Notes: a model not told the origin generated them from the letters alone. A DNA stretch of 5,163 bases from an uncultured Anaerosacchariphilus sp. (GCA_934373375.1 CAKROP010000177.1:1-5163), one strand, 5' to 3'. Shown: positions 1 to 5,045, counted from the first letter of the stretch. Made by a program: numbers and translations.

Positions 1-832
1 CACCCAGGACGAGGTTCTGGCAAGTAAGCTGAAGGGCTCCATCGGAGCCGGAAGCAGCCAGACGCTGAATCTGAAAGCTCTGAATGACACAGCCTACAAA
101 GTATACCTGGTGGTGAAGGGCAATATGAATGGTTCCATGCCCAGTGACGTGACCATCATCGACATTCCGAAGCTGGGTGAGTACACCATCGGAAATGCCT
201 GCTCCGAGAGCGGCGGTACCGTGTCCATCGACAAGACCCGTGCAGATGCGGGTGAGACGGTGACCATGACGGTGACCCCCAAGAGCGGCATGAAGCTGGA
301 TACCCTGAATTATTCCACCGAGCTGGCAGGCAGCGCGCCCGTGTCGATCTTAAGCGGCAAGCAAAGTGAGGGTGTCTACACCTTTACCATGCCCTCGGCG
401 AATATCAGCATCGGCTGCACCTGGGCCCAGGCCAGCGAGATCGACGGCCCGATCATCAGCGCCTTCCAGAGCAACGGCGTAAGCGGCACTATCAGCCAGA
501 CGGCGGGTACGATTAAGATCACCCTGCCCTACGGTACCGATCTCACCTCTCTGAAGCCAGAGATTACAGTAAAGAATGCCAAATCGGTAAGCCCGGCCAG
601 CGGCGCTGCAGTGAATCTGACCGCACCGGTAACCTATACCGTGACAGCAGAGGACGGAACCACCAAGACTTACACAGTCACCGCCACCGTAGCGGACAAA
701 TCTCTCTCAGACAAGCTCTGGGAAGATGTTCAGAACCAGACCGGCGGCAGCACCGATTCCAGCGGAAAAAATACCTGGTGGAATAAGGCAAGGGATATGA
801 AGAAGAATAACAATTATCCCAAGTACTGGTAA
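1..832 (+). CDS. Modular secreted/surface protein, C-terminal part (5' end outside window)
   Basis: The reading frame is open from base 2, so the start lies upstream; 276 residues are visible. Visible residues ~61-141 look like a Flg_new/InlB-type bacterial repeat: a glycine-rich GGTVSI strand, a DAGETVTMTVTP segment and a closing TFTMPSANISIG strand. Residues ~150-230 resemble a DUF5018-like beta domain, with LPYGTDLTSLKPEI, then SPASGAAV, then PVTYTVTAEDGTTKTYTVTA. The last ~45 residues are polar, rich in Trp, Asn and Lys, and end in YPKYW. No LPXTG motif, transmembrane helix or S-layer domain is seen in the visible part, so any anchor or signal peptide would be upstream. Such domains are typical of large extracellular proteins of gut Firmicutes (adhesins or carbohydrate-binding proteins). 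The domain names rest on pattern recognition; the molecular function is unknown. The gene ends before a strong terminator and converges with the toxin gene. Confidence 0.8.
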   Translation, partial: TQDEVLASKLKGSIGAGSSQTLNLKALNDTAYKVYLVVKGNMNGSMPSDVTIIDIPKLGEYTIGNACSESGGTVSIDKTRADAGETVTMTVTPKSGMKLDTLNYSTELAGSAPVSILSGKQSEGVYTFTMPSANISIGCTWAQASEIDGPIISAFQSNGVSGTISQTAGTIKITLPYGTDLTSLKPEITVKNAKSVSPASGAAVNLTAPVTYTVTAEDGTTKTYTVTATVADKSLSDKLWEDVQNQTGGSTDSSGKNTWWNKARDMKKNNNYPKYW

Positions 833-863
833 GCCACATACGGAATTCATATAGTACACGCAA

Positions 864-900
864 AAACCCCATCGGCAGCGTCAGACTGTCGATGGGGTTT
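864..900. terminator. Bidirectional rho-independent terminator between convergent genes
   Basis: AAACCCCATCG (864-874) pairs perfectly with CGATGGGGTTT (890-900). The inner bases 875-878 and 886-889 can add four more pairs (one G-U), leaving a 7-nt loop at 879-885. On the + strand it ends in TTT and would stop the surface-protein gene. On the - strand the stem is followed by TTTTTG, a better U-tract, and would stop the toxin transcript. Confidence 0.85.
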
Positions 901-945
901 CGCATGTATTTAAGACAGGAAGTTTGAAAAAGAGAAAAAGGAATT

Positions 946-1434
946 TTATTCGGTTATGTTATCTTTTAATTCTGCAAGCATAATTTGTTCAAGTCGGTCA
1001 ATGTCTGGAAATACGACTTTTTTGCCTTTGGAATGGAGCTGACGAAGTTTTTTCATGCGTGTCGTTACTTCTTTATGAATAGAATGACTGACGGGAACAG
1101 GATTGTTGTTTCGGGTATGTACATGGTCAAGATAGTAGTCTCTGATAGGAAACATATTTTGGAGAAAAAAAGCAGCTTCTTTTCCATCGAATTCACCTAA
1201 AACAATCGTCAGACATTTACCATATTTAGTTACCTGTTTATCGTGGATTGCTTTAAATTTCTTTACACGTGAACTTAGTGGAACCATCCATAACAGGGAA
1301 GTCTTGCTATCGCGTAGGCAGTAAAAAGTAGGACGATATGTACCGCCTTCTTTATTTTGCATTAAGTTAGAATCCTGTACTTTTTCAAAGTATTCATCTT
1401 TAATATGGTAAACGTAACCTTCTTGATATATCAT
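946..1434 (-). CDS. cptN: Type III toxin-antitoxin endoribonuclease toxin, CptN/ToxN-like
   Basis: The product is 162 residues, in the size range of ToxN/AbiQ/CptN toxins. These are Kid/MazF-fold endoribonucleases held inactive by a repeated RNA pseudoknot that they process themselves. Family-like features are GYVYHIKDEYFEKV (6-19), GTYRPTFYCL (31-40), WMVPLSSRVKK (49-59) and LLWMV-flanked strands, then GKCLTIVLGEFDG (72-84), QNMFPI (92-97) and VFPDIDRLEQIML (141-153). The PLSSxxK stretch would correspond to the TSxK active-site region of ToxN, and QNMFPI to the NNMIP-type motif. I chose ATG at 1434, because AGGTG at 1445-1441 lies 6 nt upstream; a longer GTG start at 1443 would overlap that site. 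The decisive support is context: a perfect promoter, 46-nt tandem repeats and a hairpin terminator lie immediately upstream. The gene is much AT-richer than its neighbours, which suggests acquisition. The CptN sub-family is my best recollection; ToxN or TenpN are alternatives. Confidence 0.83.
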   Translation of the reverse strand: MIYQEGYVYHIKDEYFEKVQDSNLMQNKEGGTYRPTFYCLRDSKTSLLWMVPLSSRVKKFKAIHDKQVTKYGKCLTIVLGEFDGKEAAFFLQNMFPIRDYYLDHVHTRNNNPVPVSHSIHKEVTTRMKKLRQLHSKGKKVVFPDIDRLEQIMLAELKDNITE

Positions 1435-1445
1435 AATTATCACCT

Positions 1446-1474
1446 ATAAAATAAGCCCTGCCATGCGGCAGGGC
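1446..1474 (-). terminator. Leaky terminator between RNA antitoxin and toxin gene
   Basis: On the - strand GCCCTGCC (1474-1467) pairs with GGCAGGGC (1462-1455) around a GCAT loop, an 8-bp perfect GC-rich stem. It is followed by TTATTTTAT, an interrupted U-tract. The toxin ribosome site begins immediately after, at 1445. In type III systems such a hairpin lets most transcripts end as antitoxin, with occasional read-through making toxin mRNA. Confidence 0.85.
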
Positions 1475-1597
1475 CGAAATTTTCGAGCCGGACATTTATT
1501 AGACGCTTCCGGTGAGCGAACAATATTTTCGAGCCGATCACTTATAAGCCGCCAACGGTGGGCGAACAATATTTTCGATGACAGAAATCCTGTCTCT
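1455..1597 (-). ncRNA. cptI: RNA antitoxin precursor of type III system (CptI/ToxI-like)
   Basis: The predicted transcript starts near 1597 (7 nt after the -10 box) and runs leftward to the hairpin at 1474-1455. In order it holds a 5' hairpin GACAG/CTGTC (1594-1590 with 1584-1580, loop GATTT), two full 46-nt repeats (1578-1533 and 1532-1487), the first 8 nt of a third (1486-1479), and the terminator. This is the organisation of known type III antitoxins: short tandem repeats, a leaky terminator, then the toxin. Each repeat can fold as an H-type pseudoknot, with stem 1 at repeat positions 15-18/26-29 and stem 2 at 21-25/41-45. One stem-1 pair changes from C-G to U-A between the two units. There is no credible protein: the only ORF across it begins inside the -35 box. 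The RNA would sequester the toxin as processed 46-nt units. Transcript ends are inferred. Confidence 0.8.
1479..1578 (-). repeat. 46-nt tandem repeats (2 full units plus 8 nt)
   Basis: On the - strand unit 1 is 1578-1533 and unit 2 is 1532-1487; they are identical at 37 of 46 positions. Both begin TCGAAAATATTGTTCGC and end CGGC. A third start, TCGAAAAT, follows at 1486-1479 and then diverges into the terminator. There is no spacer between units, so this is not a CRISPR array. Differences sit at unit positions 18, 24-26, 30, 33, 38 and 41-42. The unit length falls within the range known for type III antitoxin repeats (mid-30s to high-40s nt). Confidence 0.92.
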
Positions 1598-1603
1598 ATC
1601 ATT

Positions 1604-1632
1604 ATTATATGGTTGCACTGAAAATATGTCAA
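1604..1632 (-). promoter_or_regulatory. Consensus sigma-A promoter of the toxin-antitoxin locus
   Basis: Both boxes match consensus exactly: -35 TTGACA (1632-1627), a 17-bp spacer, and -10 TATAAT (1609-1604). Transcription would begin near 1597. The -35 box lies only 19 bp past the cbiZ stop codon. High, constitutive antitoxin transcription is what a type III system needs. Confidence 0.9.
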
Positions 1633-1651
1633 TAAAAAATTTTAGGCTTTA

Positions 1652-2749
1652 TCATAACATGTTTGCCAGACAATAAAGATAATTTTTTGCCATCCGTGCT
1701 ACGGCGTCCTGGGTCGGTTCGAGGGCCTGGTATCGGGTGGTGGGAAGGCCTGCGAGGGCGAGAAGGCGCTGTCCGGCGGGGAAGGCCTCTTCCGGGGTGA
1801 GGAGTCCCCATTCTACCTGATCGAGCAAATGCGCGTAGAGGGAAGTATAAGTGACCAGCGTATTCTCCCGGCAGACGCGATCCAGGCGGTCGGTGAAGTC
1901 CGCCCGGGCGAAGGGAGAGACTGGAATACCTTTCTCTGTCAGAAGTTTCCGGTATGTCACCCAGAGCGCGTCTTCTGTGACGCCGAAACGATCCATCCGG
2001 TTGCGGATATCGTGCTGGAACGCGGGACAGAGACCGGACTGGCGGTTCAGGGCTTCTTTAACCGTCTCTTTGACAGTCTTTCCGATGTATTCGCCCAGCT
2101 TGCAATGCTTTCCTGCATTGGTCAGATATGTGGGAGACAGCGGATTGGTCACCAGAATCGTGCCGTCCGTGCCGGAGCCGGTGGCGATGCCGTGGGAATA
2201 GCGGCTGGGAGCCAGAAGCTCCTGCAGGGCCGCCGTCTTGGCTTCCGTGCAGGTCACAAGGGCCCGGGCCAGCGCACCGGGCGACAAAGCCGCATCAATG
2301 TGCAGAATGATATTGATGGTGCCGGGCGTGGTGGAATGGGAGATACCGGCCTTCTCATGCCAGACAGCCGGATCGCCCACCCGGGAACCATTGACCCGGA
2401 TGCCGCCGGTGGCGATGGCCGTGACGGTAAAATCCTCATAGGACATGGAACGGATGGCCACATTGTCCATACTGGCTGCGGTGGAGAGGCCGGTACAAAG
2501 CTTCGGGTTCAGCCCCAGATCGGTGAGTGCTAGTAGCTCCATATGTTCTTCGTAGGTATCCGCCCGCAGTTCGCAGGACATCCCGGCACCGGGATTGCAG
2601 TCATTATTAAAGACAGCCTGCAGATCCGTGCGAAAACCGCCGCCGATGGGACCGGTACTTAAGACGTCCCGCGGACCCGCAAAGCAGAGAACCAGGGATT
2701 TCTTATAATGATGTAATTTATCGCCGCCGGGCAGTTTCAGAAGCTTCAT
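1652..2749 (-). CDS. cbiZ: Adenosylcobinamide amidohydrolase (CbiZ family) with C-terminal extension
   Basis: The 365-residue product matches the CbiZ family, which cleaves the aminopropanol amide of adenosylcobinamide to give adenosylcobyric acid for cobamide salvage or remodelling in the cytoplasm. Visible family-like segments are GPRDVLSTGPIGGGFRTDL (25-43), STAASMDNVAI (89-99), VTAIATGGIRVNGSRVGDPA (109-128), GTINIILHID (143-152), TEAKTAALQELL (168-179) and ATGSGTDGTILV (189-200). Residues ~1-230 cover the usual catalytic domain. Residues ~235-365 form a mostly helical extension I do not recognise as a known domain. The ATG at 2749 is preceded by AGGAAGG with a 9-nt gap. No signal peptide or membrane segment is seen. 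No other corrinoid gene is in view. No hairpin terminator separates the stop from the toxin-antitoxin promoter, so cbiZ transcripts may run into that locus. The family call is fairly sure; the substrate in this organism is inferred. Confidence 0.85.
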   Translation of the reverse strand: MKLLKLPGGDKLHHYKKSLVLCFAGPRDVLSTGPIGGGFRTDLQAVFNNDCNPGAGMSCELRADTYEEHMELLALTDLGLNPKLCTGLSTAASMDNVAIRSMSYEDFTVTAIATGGIRVNGSRVGDPAVWHEKAGISHSTTPGTINIILHIDAALSPGALARALVTCTEAKTAALQELLAPSRYSHGIATGSGTDGTILVTNPLSPTYLTNAGKHCKLGEYIGKTVKETVKEALNRQSGLCPAFQHDIRNRMDRFGVTEDALWVTYRKLLTEKGIPVSPFARADFTDRLDRVCRENTLVTYTSLYAHLLDQVEWGLLTPEEAFPAGQRLLALAGLPTTRYQALEPTQDAVARMAKNYLYCLANML

Positions 2750-2775
2750 AGGTATTTTCCTTCCTGTGAGTGATG

Positions 2776-2784
2776 TGATATACT
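2776..2784 (+). promoter_or_regulatory. Probable extended -10 promoter of the TIM-barrel gene
   Basis: TGA-TATACT is an extended -10 element (TGn plus five of six consensus bases). The expected -35 region (about 2756-2762, TTTCCTT) is a poor match, as is common when an extended -10 is present. The start would be near 2791, within the opposing cbiZ promoter. Confidence 0.45.
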
Positions 2785-2791
2785 AATAGAG

Positions 2792-2820
2792 ATCATAGCG
2801 CAGGAAAGGCGCATTTGCAA
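2792..2820 (-). promoter_or_regulatory. Probable cbiZ promoter
   Basis: On the - strand TTGCAA (2820-2815, four of six consensus bases) is separated by 17 bp from TATGAT (2797-2792, five of six). The start site would be near 2785, giving a ~36-nt leader. That is too short for a cobalamin riboswitch. The element interleaves with the opposite-strand promoter at 2776-2784. Confidence 0.55.
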
Positions 2821-2853
2821 GGAAAAGACAGGAAAAACAGGGAGAATAAAACA

Positions 2854-3777
2854 ATGCGTTTTCAGATGAATTTTACGACCTCTTACGACGATGTGATCCG
2901 CTTCCGGGACGCGGTGGATCTGCGGGATTTTTATACGGTCCATGGCTGCGACGGTCTGGAGGTTATGCCGCTTCCCTATTCCACGGCGGAAGCGCCTGAC
3001 TTCTATCTGCCGCCGGAGGCGTGCCCGCTGATAAAGCCGGAGCTGGTGACCGGGGTGCATTGCTGGTGTACCGGGGACTGGACAGGCCCGAACCGGGAAA
3101 AGACGATTGCCCATTACCGGAGCGATCTGGATTATGCGGTCCGTATGGGCGCGGAGTATGTGGTCTTTCATGTGCTGCAGCCGGGCAGAGAGGATGGTAT
3201 GCAGCTTCCGGTGCGGGATGACTGTACAGATCGGGAAGTGATCGATATGGCGGCAGATTTTATCAATGAGCTGTTGGACGGGCAGGAGTATGACCTTTGG
3301 TTTCTGATGGAGAATCTGTGGCTTCCGGGACTGACCTTTTTGCACCCGGAAGACACCCGTGCGCTCATTGGCCAGGTTCATTATAAAAAGAAGGGTTTCA
3401 TGCTGGACACCGGCCACTATCTCCACACGAACCTGGATTTACAGACCCAGGATGAGGCAGTAGAATATCTGCATGAGATGCTGGATCAGCAGGAGGACAT
3501 GATTCCCTATATCAAGGGCATCCATCTCCAACAGTCCCTGACCGGCGACTACGTGAAGCAATGGCTGCAGACGCCCCATAAGCTCCCACCCGACCCAGCC
3601 GAACGCTTCCGCGCGGTCTACGAACACATCTTCCAGATCGACCGCCACGAGCCCTTTACGGCAGCAGGCGTCCCCGCCCTGGTAAAGCGCATCGCCCCGC
3701 TCTACGTGACCTACGAATACATCACCCGCAGCCGGGAGGAGCTGGCGGAGTATCTGGAGCGTGGGCGGCTGCGATAA
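2854..3777 (+). CDS. Sugar-phosphate isomerase/epimerase-like TIM-barrel protein
   Basis: The 307-residue product has the pattern of the xylose isomerase-like / AP-endonuclease-2 TIM barrel superfamily: GLEVMPLP (34-41), GVHCW (67-71), GAEYVVFHV (99-107), WFLMENLW (149-156), GFMLDTGHYLHTN (181-193), IKGIHLQQS (220-228) and VTYEYITRS (285-293). E153, D185, H188, H224 and E288 sit at strand ends where this superfamily binds a divalent metal, so an isomerase, epimerase or related metal-dependent reaction is likely, on an unknown substrate. I chose ATG at 2854, preceded by GGGAG (2840-2844) with a 9-nt gap; an in-frame TTG at 2815 has no such site. It is probably cytoplasmic: no signal peptide. 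It is transcribed divergently from cbiZ and has its own terminator, so it is a single-gene unit. Its pairing with cbiZ may be chance. The specific activity cannot be read from sequence. Confidence 0.8.
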   Translation: MRFQMNFTTSYDDVIRFRDAVDLRDFYTVHGCDGLEVMPLPYSTAEAPDFYLPPEACPLIKPELVTGVHCWCTGDWTGPNREKTIAHYRSDLDYAVRMGAEYVVFHVLQPGREDGMQLPVRDDCTDREVIDMAADFINELLDGQEYDLWFLMENLWLPGLTFLHPEDTRALIGQVHYKKKGFMLDTGHYLHTNLDLQTQDEAVEYLHEMLDQQEDMIPYIKGIHLQQSLTGDYVKQWLQTPHKLPPDPAERFRAVYEHIFQIDRHEPFTAAGVPALVKRIAPLYVTYEYITRSREELAEYLERGRLR

Positions 3778-3793
3778 GAAAGAACAGGTATAG

Positions 3794-3822
3794 AAAGAGT
3801 GGGATTTTCTCACTCTTTTTTT
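3794..3822 (+). terminator. Rho-independent terminator of the TIM-barrel gene
   Basis: AAAGAGTG (3794-3801) pairs with CACTCTTT (3811-3818). A G-T and a G-C pair extend it inward to a 5-nt ATTTT loop. A run of T continues to 3822. It begins 16 bp past the stop codon. Confidence 0.9.
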
Positions 3823-3857
3823 GATTTCGTTAAGAATTTGTTTATTCACGGTAAAAA

Positions 3858-3877
3858 TTGTACAAATTGAAGTACAA
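3858..3877. repeat. Inverted repeat TTGTAC-N8-GTACAA upstream of ldh
   Basis: TTGTAC (3858-3863) and GTACAA (3872-3877) form a perfect 6-bp inverted repeat with an 8-bp spacer. The first arm is part of an 8-bp palindrome TTGTACAA, and a third TTGTAC sits at 3907-3912 inside the ldh promoter spacer. It may be an operator, but AT-rich intergenic DNA makes short palindromes common. Confidence 0.35.
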
Positions 3878-3889
3878 AATTCTTATTTT

Positions 3890-3930
3890 CCTCTTGCATA
3901 ACCGAATTGTACGTGCTATAATGCAAGAGG
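3890..3930. promoter_or_regulatory. 10-bp inverted repeat bracketing the ldh promoter
   Basis: CCTCTTGCAT (3890-3899) and ATGCAAGAGG (3921-3930) are perfect reverse complements, separated by 21 bp. The left arm contains the -35 box and the right arm overlaps the end of the -10 box and the predicted start site. Arm-to-arm distance is 31 bp, close to three helical turns. This suggests an operator for a dimeric regulator that occludes the promoter. The regulator is unknown. Confidence 0.55.
3894..3922 (+). promoter_or_regulatory. Promoter of the lactate dehydrogenase gene
   Basis: The -35 box TTGCAT (3894-3899) and a perfect -10 box TATAAT (3917-3922) are 17 bp apart, and TGC directly before the -10 makes it an extended -10. 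The start site would be near 3929, leaving a ~70-nt leader that contains the Rex-like palindromes. Confidence 0.85.
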
Positions 3931-3948
3931 TTGATAAAAAAATATCAA
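3931..3948. promoter_or_regulatory. Rex-type palindromic operator, site 1
   Basis: TTGATA-AAAAAA-TATCAA is a perfect 18-bp palindrome with 6-bp arms. It resembles the TTGTTAANNNNTTAACAA-type sites of the redox repressor Rex. It starts about 2 bp downstream of the predicted ldh transcription start. Confidence 0.5.
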
Positions 3949-3950
3949 TA

Positions 3951-3968
3951 TTGTGAAAAATATCACGT
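3951..3968. promoter_or_regulatory. Rex-type palindromic operator, site 2
   Basis: TTGTGAAAAATATCACGT matches the general Rex form TTGTGAANNNNTTCACAA at all but three defined positions. It is 20 bp (about two helical turns) from site 1, so two dimers could sit on the same face of the DNA. Rex control of ldh is well established in Firmicutes: high NADH releases Rex and induces lactate formation. Confidence 0.55.
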
Positions 3969-3998
3969 TTTGGGGACGAGAAAGAGTGAGGTAACAGT

Positions 3999-4958
3999 AT
4001 GGCAAATGAGACATCAAACAAGATCGTAGTAATTGGAGCTGGAAACGTAGGAGAGACTATCTGCTATACCCTGATGCTTCGTGCACAGGTAGGAGAGATT
4101 GTCCTGGTAGACTTGAACGAGGATCGCGCGAAGGGTGCTGCCCTGGATATCTCACACGGAACCGCGTATTACAGCCAGGTGCGCGTGCGCCAGGGCGGAT
4201 ATGAGGAGTGCGCGGACGCGAAGATCATCATCGTGACTGCAGGCGTACCGAGAAAGCCCGGCCAGACCCGTCTGGAGCTGGCGAAGGTGAATACCGGCGT
4301 GGCGAGAAGCATCGCGAAGAACATCATGAAATACGCAAAGAATCCGCTGATCATCGTAGTATCGAACCCGGTAGATGTGAATACCTACCTGATTCAGAAG
4401 GAAACCGGCCTTCCGAAGGAGCGGGTTATCGGAACCGGAACCTCCCTTGATACCGCCCGCTTCCGTTATCTCTTAGGCGAGCGCGTAAAGGTAGATATCC
4501 GCGACATCCAGGGTTACATTCTGGGCGAGCACGGCGACACCCAGGTCCCCATCTGGAGCAGCGTCAACGTAGCAGGCGAGCCCATCGACCACTTCCTGCC
4601 TGCAGATGAGAAGGAAAAAGAGAACGTTAAGGAGCAGATTGCCAATAAAGCGAAGACCGGCGGCGCAGACGTCATTTCCCTGAAGGGCGCCACCTTCGAC
4701 GGAATCGCCATGTCCACCTTCCGTATCGTAGAGTCTATCCTGAAGAACCAGAACACGGTACTTCCGGTAGCCCATGTGCTGGGAAAAGAGTATGGCGAGA
4801 GCCTGGAAGGATCCTGCATCAGTATCCCCTGCGTAGTTAACGAAGAGGGTATCAGCAAGACCATCAAGATCACCATGACCGACGAGGAGAGGCGGCAGGT
4901 AGAACACTCCGCGGAAGTGCTGAAAGCGTTCATCGGCGACGTCATGAAAGAAGACTAG
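3999..4958 (+). CDS. ldh: NAD-dependent L-lactate dehydrogenase (lactate/malate dehydrogenase family)
   Basis: The 319-residue product is a full-length LDH/MDH-family enzyme. Residues 8-18 carry the Rossmann motif (IGAGNVG), and D38 in VLVDLN indicates NAD rather than NADP. The active-site loop is GVPRKPGQTRLEL (82-94) with R91 (classical Arg109). N123 lies in VVSNPVD, D151 and R154 (Asp168, Arg171) in TSLDTARFRYLL, and the catalytic histidine H178 (His195) in GEHGD. T232 in KGATFDGIAM matches the Thr246 position typical of LDH. It would reduce pyruvate to L-lactate while reoxidising NADH in fermentation. One oddity is R85 at the position where classical LDHs carry Gln102 and malate dehydrogenases carry Arg, so malate activity cannot be excluded. 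Overall C-terminal similarity favours LDH. ATG at 3999 is preceded by GAGG(T) at 3988-3992 with a ~6-nt gap. It is a single-gene unit with its own promoter, Rex-like operators and terminator. Confidence 0.88.
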   Translation: MANETSNKIVVIGAGNVGETICYTLMLRAQVGEIVLVDLNEDRAKGAALDISHGTAYYSQVRVRQGGYEECADAKIIIVTAGVPRKPGQTRLELAKVNTGVARSIAKNIMKYAKNPLIIVVSNPVDVNTYLIQKETGLPKERVIGTGTSLDTARFRYLLGERVKVDIRDIQGYILGEHGDTQVPIWSSVNVAGEPIDHFLPADEKEKENVKEQIANKAKTGGADVISLKGATFDGIAMSTFRIVESILKNQNTVLPVAHVLGKEYGESLEGSCISIPCVVNEEGISKTIKITMTDEERRQVEHSAEVLKAFIGDVMKED

Positions 4959-4987
4959 TTATATAATTCTGATAGAAACGTAAATTC

Positions 4988-5045
4988 AAAAAGCAGCCCC
5001 GGCTATCCAACAGCAAAGCGCCTTGGATAGCCGGGGCTGCTTTTT
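4988..5045. terminator. Strong rho-independent terminator after ldh
   Basis: Bases 4988-5010 and 5023-5045 form a perfect 23-bp inverted repeat (core GCAGCCCCGGCTATCC) with a 12-nt loop at 5011-5022. The right arm ends in TTTTT. The left arm begins with AAAAA, so it should also stop transcripts arriving from the right. Confidence 0.95.

Noticed and set aside
985..1200. 71-codon ORF opposite the toxin gene (+)
   Set aside because: Shadow frame of the toxin; low-complexity Phe/Lys-rich product without a ribosome site.
1435..1443. Upstream GTG start for the toxin at 1443
   Set aside because: It overlaps the AGGTG ribosome site; ATG at 1434 has the proper 6-nt spacing.
1479..1578. CRISPR array
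   Set aside because: The 46-nt units are directly adjacent with no spacers and only two are complete; they differ at nine positions and precede a toxin gene.
1444..1632. 62-codon ORF across the antitoxin repeats (-)
   Set aside because: Its TTG start is the -35 box itself, so the local promoter cannot transcribe it. No ribosome site, and the frame crosses the repeats and the terminator hairpin.
1633..1651. Rho-independent terminator after cbiZ
   Set aside because: There is a T-rich tract on the - strand but no preceding GC stem.
1829..2533. 234-codon ORF opposite cbiZ (+)
   Set aside because: Antisense shadow of a recognisable CbiZ protein in GC-rich DNA; no family resemblance.
2749..2853. 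Cobalamin riboswitch upstream of cbiZ
   Set aside because: The gap is ~104 bp and the predicted cbiZ leader ~36 nt, too short, and no B12-box-like sequence is seen.
2746..3426. 226-codon ORF opposite the TIM-barrel gene (-)
   Set aside because: Antisense shadow; rich in His, Arg and Pro without domain features, while the + strand encodes a coherent TIM barrel.
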